Below, piece after piece: positions 1 to 6,434 of a stretch of DNA of 13,141 nucleotides. The notes under the pieces were generated by a model. The model did not search any database. It was not told the origin of the DNA and saw nothing but the letters and a program-made list of their open reading frames with translations. The first letter of the stretch is position 1; each line of letters starts with the position of its first letter. A program made the translations under genes and the position numbers. The DNA comes from Gammaproteobacteria bacterium (GTDB lineage Bacteria > Pseudomonadota > Gammaproteobacteria > SZUA-229). Location of the stretch: assembly GCA_027858635.1 (NCBI GenBank), contig JAQICG010000383.1, positions 1-13,141 on the forward strand. Direction: 5' to 3'.

Positions 1-7
1 CGTGATA

Positions 8-33
8 CCGGCTCTCCAGTGAAGGAGAGCCGG
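8..33 (-). terminator. Hairpin after the peroxiredoxin gene, probable terminator
   Basis: A perfect 10-bp inverted repeat (8-17 with 24-33, 6-nt loop) begins 5 nt beyond the stop codon of the peroxiredoxin-glutaredoxin gene. The stem is GC-rich, but no U-run follows it on the minus strand within the 7 bases before the window edge. It may therefore act as a 3'-end stabiliser or a weak terminator rather than a classic intrinsic terminator. Confidence 0.6.
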
Positions 34-38
34 GCTCG

Positions 39-785
39 TTATGCCGCCTGATTCGTCTGCTTCATGTAGGCTTCCAGCTCTTCGGTGCCGCCGACGTGTT
101 CGCCGTTAATGAACACCTGCGGCACGGTTGCCTTGCCCGATACGGCGCGCAAGGCGGCTTCGGTGTAATCACGGTTCAGCACCATCTCCTGGAAGTCGAC
201 GCCAGCGTCGCGCAACATGCCTTTGGCGCGTACGCAGAACTCGCAACCTTCGCGGGTGAAGATGGCGACATCCGCCGGCACTGTCGCGTTGGGCGCGAAA
301 TAGGCCAGCATGGTGTCGGCATCGGAAACTTCGAATGGGTCGCCGGGCAAATCCGGTTCGATGAACATCTTCTCGACCACGCCGTCTTTCACCAGCATCG
401 AATAGCGCCACGAGCGGTCGCCAAAGCCCAGATCATTTTTCGCCACCAGCATGCCCATGCCGCGGGTAAAATCACCATTGCCATCGGGCAGGAAGGTGAC
501 ATTGTTCGCCTTCTGCTCGTTGCGCCATTCGTTCATCACGAACGCGTCGTTCACCGATACGCAGACCACTTCATCGATACCATTGGCTTTAAACACCGGC
601 GTTAACTGGTTGTAGCGCGGCAGATGGGTGGATGAGCAGGTCGGGGTAAATGCACCGGGCAGCGAAAACACCACCACGGTTTTGCCCTTAAAAATATCAT
701 CCGTAGTCACATCTACCCACTCGTGGTCACGGCGGGTGTGAAAAGTTACTGCGGGTACTTTTTGCTGTTCACGATTTTCTAACAT
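39..785 (-). CDS. Hybrid peroxiredoxin-glutaredoxin (Prx5/Grx fusion), glutathione-dependent peroxidase
   Basis: Reduces hydrogen peroxide and alkyl hydroperoxides using glutathione (or glutathione amide in some purple sulfur bacteria) in the cytoplasm. Residues 1-165 form an AhpC/TSA-type Prx5 domain with the active-site motif PGAFTPTC, giving peroxidatic Cys50 with Pro43 and Thr47. Residues about 172-243 form a glutaredoxin domain with a CEFC redox pair (Cys181, Cys184), a TVP cis-proline loop at 220-222 and a GG-T-EEL glutathione-binding segment near 232. The 248-aa length matches known hybrids such as the Haemophilus influenzae enzyme. The glutaredoxin half is thought to recycle the peroxidase half. 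The ATG at 785 has a GGAG ribosome site. The gene lies downstream of oxyR on the same strand but has its own promoter and OxyR-like operator, so OxyR control under peroxide stress is likely. Confidence 0.95.
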   Translation of the reverse strand: MLENREQQKVPAVTFHTRRDHEWVDVTTDDIFKGKTVVVFSLPGAFTPTCSSTHLPRYNQLTPVFKANGIDEVVCVSVNDAFVMNEWRNEQKANNVTFLPDGNGDFTRGMGMLVAKNDLGFGDRSWRYSMLVKDGVVEKMFIEPDLPGDPFEVSDADTMLAYFAPNATVPADVAIFTREGCEFCVRAKGMLRDAGVDFQEMVLNRDYTEAALRAVSGKATVPQVFINGEHVGGTEELEAYMKQTNQAA

Positions 786-862
786 GGTTATCTCCGGTTG
801 CTGTTTGAGTATTAGCCCTGCCTGTAGACATGGCCGCTGAATTAATCTTCAGCATGGGAAGG

Positions 863-890
863 ATTATGCGCGGCGGCACATCATTACAAA
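863..890 (-). promoter_or_regulatory. Probable promoter of the peroxiredoxin-glutaredoxin gene
   Basis: On the minus strand, CATAAT (863-868) is a good -10 element and TTTGTA (885-890) a weak -35 element, with a 16-bp spacer. The weak -35 abuts an OxyR-like operator, as expected for an OxyR-activated promoter. Transcription would start near 856, giving a leader of about 70 nt. Confidence 0.5.
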
Positions 891-891
891 A

Positions 892-928
892 ATCGTTTGT
901 TTTTATCAATATGATAGGTTTTGACGAT
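892..928 (-). promoter_or_regulatory. Candidate OxyR operator upstream of the peroxiredoxin gene
   Basis: Two 15-bp units, 892-906 and 914-928, lie exactly 7 bp apart, as in the OxyR consensus ATAG-N-T-NNN-A-N-CTAT, N7, same again. The unit at 914-928 matches 8 of 10 defined bases and the one at 892-906 matches 7 of 10. The site ends just upstream of the candidate -35 element. The consensus and spacing are established for E. coli OxyR; applying them here is inference. Confidence 0.6.
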
Positions 929-941
929 AATGAAAAATATC

Positions 942-973
942 AAAAAAAACCGTGAGCCGACCTGCTCTATCGG
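942..973 (-). terminator. Intrinsic terminator of oxyR
   Basis: On the minus strand a stem made of CCG-GAGC and GCTC-CGG, with a small internal loop and a 6-nt apical loop, overlaps the oxyR stop codon. Eight consecutive U residues (942-949 in the complement) follow it. This separates oxyR transcription from the peroxidase gene downstream. Confidence 0.55.
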
Positions 974-1899
974 ATTTTTTTGAGAGGGCATTTTTTGACG
1001 CTATCGGGCAACTGCGCCTGAATGACTTTTACCAGCATATCGATGGCCTGGTGGCGGGGAAAACTTTTGCGGAACACCATCACCACGCGGCGGTAGGCAT
1101 CGGCCATCTCCAGCTTGCGAATCGCAATCTCACTGCCTGCACCCCATGACCCGCGCAGCGCCAGCGCCGGTACCAGCGTCGAACCCATGCCTGCCGCTAC
1201 CAGCTGCAGCAGCGTTTCCAGACTGGCCGCGCGCAGATCCGCCATCTCGCCCTGATTATCACGACTGCGCAAGCGGCAGACATGCATCGCCTGCTCGGCC
1301 AGGCAATGGCCATCGGACAACAGCAACAGATCAATACGCTCAAGGTCACGCCGGCTGATACTCTTTTTCGCCTCAAGCCCACTGCCCTGCGCACAGGCCA
1401 GCCAGAACGGCTCGTCATAAAGTGGAATCGCCTGCAAATCTGCATCCTCCACCGGCGTCGCCAGCAGCGCCGCATCAATTTCATGGTTGCGCAGCCGCAC
1501 CAGCAGGGTATCGGTCATCTCCTCCGACAGCACCAGCCGCATCTGCGGATGCCGGCTCTTCAGCGGCAACAGAATCAGTGGCATCAAATACGGGCTGATA
1601 GTCGGAATCGCCCCCAGCCGCAACGGCCCCGCCAGCGGATCGCTATGCGAACGCGCCAACTGCTGAATACTGTTCACCTGCTCCATAATGCGGTGCGCGT
1701 GCTGCAAAATCGCTTCACCCATCGGGGTTATCGCCACCGAACGATTAGTGCGCTCGAACAGCGCCACACCCAGCTCGTCTTCCAGTTTTTTGATCTGCCC
1801 GCTCAGCGTCGGCTGACTGACGAAGCAGCGCTCCGCCGCCTTACCAAAATGGCCGGTCTCGGCGATAGCAATCAGGTATTTAAGATCACGTAGATTCAT
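967..1899 (-). CDS. oxyR: OxyR, LysR-family hydrogen peroxide sensor and regulator
   Basis: Transcriptional regulator that activates peroxide-defence genes when oxidised. Residues 1-60 form the LysR winged helix-turn-helix, including SQPTLSGQIKKLE. Residues about 90-300 form the effector domain, which opens with GAIPTISPYLMP, close to the corresponding E. coli segment. The redox pair is Cys199 (in DGHCLAEQAM) and Cys208, the same numbers as the disulfide-forming cysteines of E. coli OxyR. The length is 310 aa against 305 in E. coli. The ATG at 1899 gives the standard MN-RDL-YL start, although its ribosome site is weak. It lies upstream of a peroxiredoxin-glutaredoxin gene that carries an OxyR-like operator, which supports the assignment. 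The lysine-rich C-terminal tail is slightly longer than usual. Confidence 0.96.
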   Translation of the reverse strand: MNLRDLKYLIAIAETGHFGKAAERCFVSQPTLSGQIKKLEDELGVALFERTNRSVAITPMGEAILQHAHRIMEQVNSIQQLARSHSDPLAGPLRLGAIPTISPYLMPLILLPLKSRHPQMRLVLSEEMTDTLLVRLRNHEIDAALLATPVEDADLQAIPLYDEPFWLACAQGSGLEAKKSISRRDLERIDLLLLSDGHCLAEQAMHVCRLRSRDNQGEMADLRAASLETLLQLVAAGMGSTLVPALALRGSWGAGSEIAIRKLEMADAYRRVVMVFRKSFPRHQAIDMLVKVIQAQLPDSVKKCPLKKIR

Positions 1900-1931
1900 G
1901 GTGCTGCATCATTGGCAATAACGATTGATTG

Positions 1932-1959
1932 AGTATAAAAGAATGGTTTTTTATATCAA
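1932..1959 (-). promoter_or_regulatory. Sigma70-type promoter of oxyR
   Basis: On the minus strand, TTGATA (1954-1959) and TATACT (1932-1937) are separated by 16 bp. The expected start near 1925 gives a leader of about 25 nt. I found no convincing OxyR autoregulatory site here: the best 15-bp windows matched only about 6 of 10 defined bases and lacked a properly spaced partner. Confidence 0.65.
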
Positions 1960-2161
1960 CAGGTGGGGATATTTTTGTGGGTTCGATGGATTGAATCTTG
2001 TTTACGGCATACTCGTTTCCGCGCTCCTTTGAGGGAGTGCATGCGCTGCATACATTTACGCGATTATTGACCTTCTTGATAAGTCATATCATGGTGGGTA
2101 GTGGGTTCGCGCAGCAAGCGCGGAACAAATGTTACAGATTACACAGCAAACCAGAAAACAC

Positions 2162-2250
2162 GAGTGGGTTTATTCTGTCGGCAAAGGCTTGCCGACGTAC
2201 CGCTTCCGGCGAACAAGCACTAACTCTAACTCACACCATAAAACCCACTC
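2162..2250. repeat. Nested inverted-repeat element of 89 bp
   Basis: GAGTGGGTTT at 2162-2171 is the exact reverse complement of AAACCCACTC at 2241-2250. Inside lies a second perfect hairpin, GTCGGCAA (2177-2184) with TTGCCGAC (2189-2196) and a 4-nt loop. The remaining interior shows only weak pairing. It could be a small structured RNA, a miniature repeat or a fortuitous fold. No protein-coding signal explains it. A smaller hairpin (CGCGC at 2108-2112 with GCGCG at 2118-2122) lies just before it. Confidence 0.4.
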
Positions 2251-2252
2251 AA

Positions 2253-2292
2253 GTATCACTGTATTGTCACAGCAATGACTTATATCCGTCAT
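2253..2292 (+). promoter_or_regulatory. Candidate PhoB (Pho box) array upstream of olsF
   Basis: Four heptamers start every 11 bp, at 2253, 2264, 2275 and 2286: GTATCAC, TTGTCAC, ATGACTT and CCGTCAT. Against the PhoB half-site CTGTCAT they match 4, 5, 4 and 6 of 7 bases. PhoB binds heptamer repeats with an 11-bp period. An AT-rich -10-like segment (TATATC at 2301-2306) lies 8 bp after the last unit, which would replace the -35. The outer units are weak, so this is a candidate only. Confidence 0.35.
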
Positions 2293-2344
2293 CTTGGGCA
2301 TATATCTTTATTTTTAAAAATATAGCCTGATAGTGAGTAATCAG

Positions 2345-4099
2345 ATGATTGATGTTGATGGACTGCTGAGAGTTTATTTACCGAATTTGGATGAATCAAA
2401 TAAATCGCTGGTGAAGGCGGCGACTTCTATTCTGAAAAAGCTGCTGCATCAGGATGAGATTAATCATTTTATTCAGACTAATCAGCATCTGGAAGGTCTT
2501 GAATTTAATGATGCTGTGCTCGAGCATCTTAAATTCACCTTTCGTGTGTCGAATAAAGATCGCTTCAAAATTCCTGATCAGGGACGAGTGATTATTGTCG
2601 CCAACCACCCGCTGGGCTCACTGGATGGCCTGGCGCTGTTAAAGCTGGTGTCCGAGATCAGAGTCGATGTAAGAATTGTTGCAACGACCTTGCTTACCCA
2701 TATCGATCCGCTTAAAAACCTGTTTCATTCGGTTGATAATCTGCCGAATAAATCCGGGCATCTTAAAAGCATGCGCCAGATTGTAGGCGCACTGGAAGCT
2801 GAGCAGGCGGTAATTATATTTCCCACAGGTGAGGTGTCGCGCATACGTCCCCATGGCGTTCGTGATGGTAAATGGAAAACCGGTTTTTTATATCTGGCTA
2901 AAAAAACCAGAGCGCCCATTGTTCCTGTGCATATTCAGGGCAGAAATTCGGCGCTTTTTTACGGCCTTTCCAGCGTCTACAAACCATTTGGCACTATGAT
3001 GCTGGTGAACGAGATGCTTAACAAACAGGATAGCGAGATTTCATTTCGTGTTGGCAGACCTATTCCCTGGGAGTCTATCGATGCGCTGGATATGCCAAAA
3101 TCGGCCATCGCAAAACGCATGCGCAAGCAGGTATATCTGCTCGGGAAAAATAAGAAGGAAGAGTTGTTCAAGCCTCTTGAAAATATCATTCATCCAGTCG
3201 CTGCAAAATTAATTCGTAAGGAACTGAAGGCTTCGCAGCTTATTGGTGAAACGCAGGACGGCAAGCATATTTATCTATTTGACTATCTATCCAATTCCAG
3301 CGTCATGCGAGAAATCGGCCGCTTGCGTGAACTGTCTTTCCGCCAGGTACGAGAAGGCACCGGCAATGCGCTCGACATCGACAGTTATGACCGTTATTAC
3401 CGTCACCTTATTTTGTGGGATGAGGATGAACTGGAAATCGTTGGCTCATATCGCATCGGTGAAGCGGGAAAAATTCTCAGGGAAAAAGGCGAAGCCGGGC
3501 TGTATACCCATAGTCTGTTCAAGTTCGACAAGGCGCTCACTCCTTATCTGGAAAATGCCATAGAACTGGGGCGCAGTTTCATTCAGCCAAGATATCAGGG
3601 TAAGCGCAGTCTTGATTATCTCTGGTATGGCATTGGCGCCTATTTACAGCAACACCCGGAAATACGCTACATGTTCGGGCCGGTCTCACTCAGTACTTCG
3701 TATCCTGAACCCGCACGGGCGGTTATTGCCAGTTTTTACACGACGCTTTTCGGCAGTGATAACAATCTTGCTGCACCCAGGCTGCCGTTTCACTTCATGC
3801 CGAATGAAAATTTCACTGCCTTCAAAAGCGTAACTGATGAGGATGATTACAAACGTGCATATGCAATTCTGAAAGAGAAACTCGCTGAGTTCGGAGTGCG
3901 CGTACCGATACTTTACAAACAATATGTCGAGGTATGTCATCCGGGCGGATGTGCATTCCTGGGCTTTAATATTGACCCCGATTTTTCACATTGTGTTGAC
4001 GCACTGATTTTGATGCACATGGATACCATAAAACAAAAAAAGCGAGAGCGTTATATCGAAAGCCATGTAGTGTCAGTCAAAAAGCAGGATGCCGCATAG
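2345..4099 (+). CDS. olsF: OlsF-type bifunctional ornithine lipid acyltransferase
   Basis: Predicted to make ornithine lipids in two steps. The C-terminal OlsB-like domain N-acylates ornithine from acyl-ACP, and the N-terminal PlsC-like domain O-acylates the resulting lyso-lipid. With the start at 2345 (584 aa), NHPLGSLDG lies at 87-95, giving an HX5D catalytic motif (His88, Asp94) rather than the usual HX4D. FPTGEVSR at 159-166 and VPVHIQG at 193-199 are further acyltransferase blocks. Residues about 315-470 are a GNAT-like acyl-ornithine synthase domain, containing ELGRSFI and KRSLDYLWYGIG. There is no signal peptide; it probably works at the inner membrane face. The in-frame GTG at 2333 is an alternative start (588 aa), but ATG 2345 has a GAG ribosome-site core 7 bp upstream and the GTG has none. 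The gene is visibly AT-richer than its neighbours and stands alone. Confidence 0.88.
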   Translation: MIDVDGLLRVYLPNLDESNKSLVKAATSILKKLLHQDEINHFIQTNQHLEGLEFNDAVLEHLKFTFRVSNKDRFKIPDQGRVIIVANHPLGSLDGLALLKLVSEIRVDVRIVATTLLTHIDPLKNLFHSVDNLPNKSGHLKSMRQIVGALEAEQAVIIFPTGEVSRIRPHGVRDGKWKTGFLYLAKKTRAPIVPVHIQGRNSALFYGLSSVYKPFGTMMLVNEMLNKQDSEISFRVGRPIPWESIDALDMPKSAIAKRMRKQVYLLGKNKKEELFKPLENIIHPVAAKLIRKELKASQLIGETQDGKHIYLFDYLSNSSVMREIGRLRELSFRQVREGTGNALDIDSYDRYYRHLILWDEDELEIVGSYRIGEAGKILREKGEAGLYTHSLFKFDKALTPYLENAIELGRSFIQPRYQGKRSLDYLWYGIGAYLQQHPEIRYMFGPVSLSTSYPEPARAVIASFYTTLFGSDNNLAAPRLPFHFMPNENFTAFKSVTDEDDYKRAYAILKEKLAEFGVRVPILYKQYVEVCHPGGCAFLGFNIDPDFSHCVDALILMHMDTIKQKKRERYIESHVVSVKKQDAA

Positions 4100-4163
4100 A
4101 AAATTCCGGCGGCTACGGGGATAGCTGCTGCAACACAAATTACATCCGGTGAGATACAAACCT

Positions 4164-4188
4164 GCTGGGCTTCCTACGTCAGCCCAGC
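4164..4188. repeat. REP-like hairpin between convergent genes
   Basis: GCTGGGCT (4164-4171) and AGCCCAGC (4181-4188) form a perfect 8-bp stem around a 9-nt loop, midway between the stops of olsF and the DUF3622-like gene. The minus-strand text GTAGGCTGGGC resembles the GTAGGTTGG start of the repeat at 12566, which suggests one dispersed family. It may also serve as a bidirectional terminator, although neither strand has a clean U-run right after the stem. Confidence 0.5.
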
Positions 4189-4219
4189 CTACGAATTTTC
4201 TCGTCTAAACCATCAAACT

Positions 4220-4522
4220 TTAATCTTCCTGATCTTCGTTCGGCTTCTCTTCCAACTCTTCTTCCGGCTTAGATTTCATCGAGACTCTTTTCTCATCCTC
4301 AATCTTCCTGGCGCGGCGTTTCTGCTGTTCGTTAAGGTTATGCCGTTTCAGAAACTTGCTGACTTCATCTTCTGCCCAGGTTTTTGCCTCGGCTTCGGTG
4401 GCAAAACCGCTCTGGCTTTTTGAGACGACGACGGTTCTGGATGTGACTCTACTTATAATGTCTACGGTCCAGCTGGAATCTTCCTGTTCGATTCGAAAAT
4501 CGTATTTTTTACTTTGCGTCAT
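4220..4522 (-). CDS. Small DUF3622-like protein of unknown function
   Basis: A 100-aa charged cytoplasmic protein. Residues 1-60 (KKYDFRIEQE, SSWTVDIISRVTSR, VVSKSQSGFATEAEAKTWAEDE) resemble, from memory, the DUF3622 family of short gammaproteobacterial proteins with no known role. Residues 60-100 are almost all charged (lysine/arginine-rich, then a strongly acidic tail ending NEDQED) and probably disordered. There is no signal peptide or membrane segment. The ATG at 4522 follows an A-rich leader with a GGA about 12 nt upstream. It sits 77 bp downstream of the DUF2007-like gene on the same strand and could share its transcript. The family call is moderate; the reading frame is well supported by the conserved-looking N-terminus. 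Confidence 0.75.
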   Translation of the reverse strand: MTQSKKYDFRIEQEDSSWTVDIISRVTSRTVVVSKSQSGFATEAEAKTWAEDEVSKFLKRHNLNEQQKRRARKIEDEKRVSMKSKPEEELEEKPNEDQED

Positions 4523-4599
4523 TTTCTTTTTTCCAGAGCGTTTTCGTGTTGCCGGTTTAAGACGTTGGCGTCATGAACCAGGGGGAATGATTTGTTCGG

Positions 4600-4929
4600 T
4601 TATTGAACAATATTAGATGCCACAGCAGCAATCAGTATTATTAATACACAGATGCCGATGACTATCAGCGGCAGCACATATGCATGGTTATTTTCTGAAG
4701 TCTCTTTGGCCTGCGGTCTGTTTTTGCCTTCGTATTCAGTGACGATTAAACGAGCCGCTTCAACATCTTCATCTGCCACATTCACGCTGACAAAGTCATT
4801 CGCCGCTAATTCACCAATGCCGCCCTGTAGATAAAAGCCGCTGACGTGAGCTTCAATATCGTTTGCATTCAGCAGGCCGGCAATAATATGCGCTTCTGTT
4901 ATGTCGCCTGATTTGTAGATTGGGTTCAA
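4600..4929 (-). CDS. DUF2007-like protein with a C-terminal membrane helix
   Basis: A 109-aa protein. Residues 1-68 match the DUF2007 pattern (PF09413, 'putative prokaryotic signal transducing protein'): an opening I-YKSGDITEAHIIAGLLNANDIEA, then a YLQGGIGEL turn and VNVADEDVEAARLIV. No reaction is known for the family. Residues about 85-105 (YVLPLIVIGICVLIILIAAV) form one clear transmembrane helix, so the domain is probably tethered to the inner membrane with its N-terminus in the cytoplasm. The start is TTG at 4929, preceded by GGA with a 7-nt gap; no in-frame ATG fits the conserved N-terminus. The gene lies downstream of argG on the same strand, but a large hairpin between them suggests separate or attenuated transcription. 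Confidence 0.78.
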   Translation of the reverse strand: MNPIYKSGDITEAHIIAGLLNANDIEAHVSGFYLQGGIGELAANDFVSVNVADEDVEAARLIVTEYEGKNRPQAKETSENNHAYVLPLIVIGICVLIILIAAVASNIVQ

Positions 4930-5023
4930 ATTTTGATCCGTATGTTTCGCCTTACCAGAACTACCCTTATTTCAGGTCTGGATGTCTGCCGTGACGGCGG
5001 CTTTTATACTGTTTTAGTACTGC

Positions 5024-5059
5024 CTGTTAGCGCTGCGCATTTTTGCGCCGCGCTAACAG
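5024..5059 (-). terminator. Long hairpin just after argG, probable terminator
   Basis: CTGTTAGCGCTGCGCA (5024-5039) and TGCGCCGCGCTAACAG (5044-5059) form a 16-bp stem with a single mismatch and a TTTT loop, beginning 10 nt after the argG stop codon. On the minus strand it is not followed by a U-run, so it may work mainly as an mRNA 3'-end stabiliser or a partial terminator before the DUF2007-like gene. Confidence 0.6.
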
Positions 5060-5069
5060 AATCAGAAAA

Positions 5070-6293
5070 CTATTTACGTCGTGATGCCTGAATTTTCAGG
5101 CGCAACGCATTCAGCTTGATAAAGCCTTCGGCATCCTGCTGGTTGTAGGCACCGGCGTCATCTTCGAAGGTGGCAATGCTTTCGTCGAACAGTGAATCGG
5201 TGGCCGATTTACGGCCCACGGCGGAGACGCTGCCCTTGTACAGTTTAACGCGCACCACGCCGTTCACGGTTTTTTGAGATTCGTCGATCATGGTTTGCAA
5301 CATGGTGCGCTCGGGGCTCCACCAGTAACCATTGTAAATCAGGGTAGCGTAGCGTGGCATCAGCTCGTCTTTGAGGTGGGCGACTTCACGGTCCAGGGTC
5401 AGTGATTCGATGGCGCGATGCGCTTTCATCATGATGGTGCCGCCGGGGGTTTCGTAGCAGCCGCGTGATTTCATGCCGACATAGCGGTTCTCGACGATGT
5501 CGAGACGACCAATGCCGTTGGCGCCGCCGACGCGGTTGAGCTCGGTGAGCACTTCGGCGGGGGTCATGGCTTTGCCGTCGAGAGCCACGATGTCGCCCTG
5601 CTCATAAGTCAGTTCGAGATAGGTCGCCTTTTCGGGGGCCTGCTCGGGCGAGACCGACCAGCGCCACATGTCCTCTTCGGCTTCGGCCCAGGGATCTTCC
5701 AGAATGCCGCCTTCGTAGGAGATGTGCAGCAGGTTGGCGTCCATCGAATAGGGCGATTTTTTGCCCTTGTTGAAATCGACCGGGATATTGTGCATTTTGG
5801 CGTAGTCCATGAGCTTTTCGCGCGAGTTCAGATCCCATTCCCGCCAGGGCGCGATCACGTGCACGTCGGGTTTGAGCGCATAGGCGCCCAGTTCGAAACG
5901 CACCTGATCGTTGCCCTTACCGGTGGCGCCGTGAGAGATGGCGTCAGCACCGGTGGCGTGGGCGCTTTCGACCAGACGCTTGGCGATAAGCGGACGCGCA
6001 ATTGAGGTGCCCAGCAGGTATTCGCCTTCGTAGATGGTGTTGGCGCGGAACATGGGGAAGACGTAGTCGCGCACAAACTCTTCCCGCAGGTCTTCGATGT
6101 AGATTTCCTTGATGCCCATGGCCTGCGCCTTGGCGCGCGCCGGCTCGACCTCTTCGCCCTGACCGATGTCAGCGGTAAAGGTGACGACTTCACAACCGTA
6201 TTCGTCCTCCAGCCATTTCAAAATGATAGAGGTATCCAGGCCGCCCGAATAGGCGAGCACGGCTTTTTTGATATTGGTTTTTCTGGCAGACAT
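5070..6293 (-). CDS. argG: Argininosuccinate synthase
   Basis: Joins citrulline and aspartate with ATP to give argininosuccinate, the next-to-last step of arginine synthesis, in the cytoplasm. The ATP pyrophosphatase P-loop SGGLDTS is at residues 16-22. The family signature GATGKGNDQVRFE is at 122-134. Further conserved segments include TSIARPLIAK (96-105) and the C-terminal GYWWSPER. At 407 aa it is the common short form, not the longer ArgG of E. coli (about 447 aa). The ATG at 6293 has a GGAG ribosome site 7 bp upstream. It is divergent from the pyruvate dehydrogenase operon, and no other arginine gene is in the window. I did not find a clear ArgR box upstream. Confidence 0.98.
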   Translation of the reverse strand: MSARKTNIKKAVLAYSGGLDTSIILKWLEDEYGCEVVTFTADIGQGEEVEPARAKAQAMGIKEIYIEDLREEFVRDYVFPMFRANTIYEGEYLLGTSIARPLIAKRLVESAHATGADAISHGATGKGNDQVRFELGAYALKPDVHVIAPWREWDLNSREKLMDYAKMHNIPVDFNKGKKSPYSMDANLLHISYEGGILEDPWAEAEEDMWRWSVSPEQAPEKATYLELTYEQGDIVALDGKAMTPAEVLTELNRVGGANGIGRLDIVENRYVGMKSRGCYETPGGTIMMKAHRAIESLTLDREVAHLKDELMPRYATLIYNGYWWSPERTMLQTMIDESQKTVNGVVRVKLYKGSVSAVGRKSATDSLFDESIATFEDDAGAYNQQDAEGFIKLNALRLKIQASRRK

Positions 6294-6331
6294 CAGGTCG
6301 CTCCGTTTTGCAGGTCTATTAATGGGGGCCG

Positions 6332-6359
6332 ATTATACCGGAGAGCGGCCCTTAATAGA
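6332..6359 (-). promoter_or_regulatory. Probable argG promoter
   Basis: On the minus strand a perfect TATAAT (-10) lies at 6332-6337. The -35 is weak: TCTATT at 6354-6359 with a 16-bp spacer, or TTCTAT one base further out. A start near 6325 gives a leader of about 30 nt before the argG ATG. The -10 lies inside a 6-bp inverted repeat, GGGCCG (6326-6331) with CGGCCC (6346-6351), which could bind a regulator. Confidence 0.5.
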
Positions 6360-6434
6360 AAAAATCCGTGGCTTATCTGCGCTTAATCTTGCCGGCGAAC
6401 CTGCTGTGCACCGCCTGTTTTCACCGGCTCAAAT

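Noticed and set aside
96..605. 169-aa plus-strand frame opposite the peroxiredoxin gene
   Set aside because: His/Gly/Val-rich shadow of a confident gene, with no motif or ribosome site.
1900..1960. OxyR autoregulatory site at the oxyR promoter
   Set aside because: The best 15-bp windows match only about 6 of 10 consensus bases and have no properly spaced partner unit.
1998..2330. 110-aa open frame on the plus strand before olsF
   Set aside because: No recognisable motif or ribosome site, odd composition, and it runs through the nested inverted repeats and the Pho-box-like array. Non-coding is the simpler reading.
4991..5031. Separate promoter for the DUF2007-like gene (TATAAA at 5003-5008 on the minus strand)
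   Set aside because: The -35 candidate is poor and lies inside the argG hairpin; too weak to annotate.
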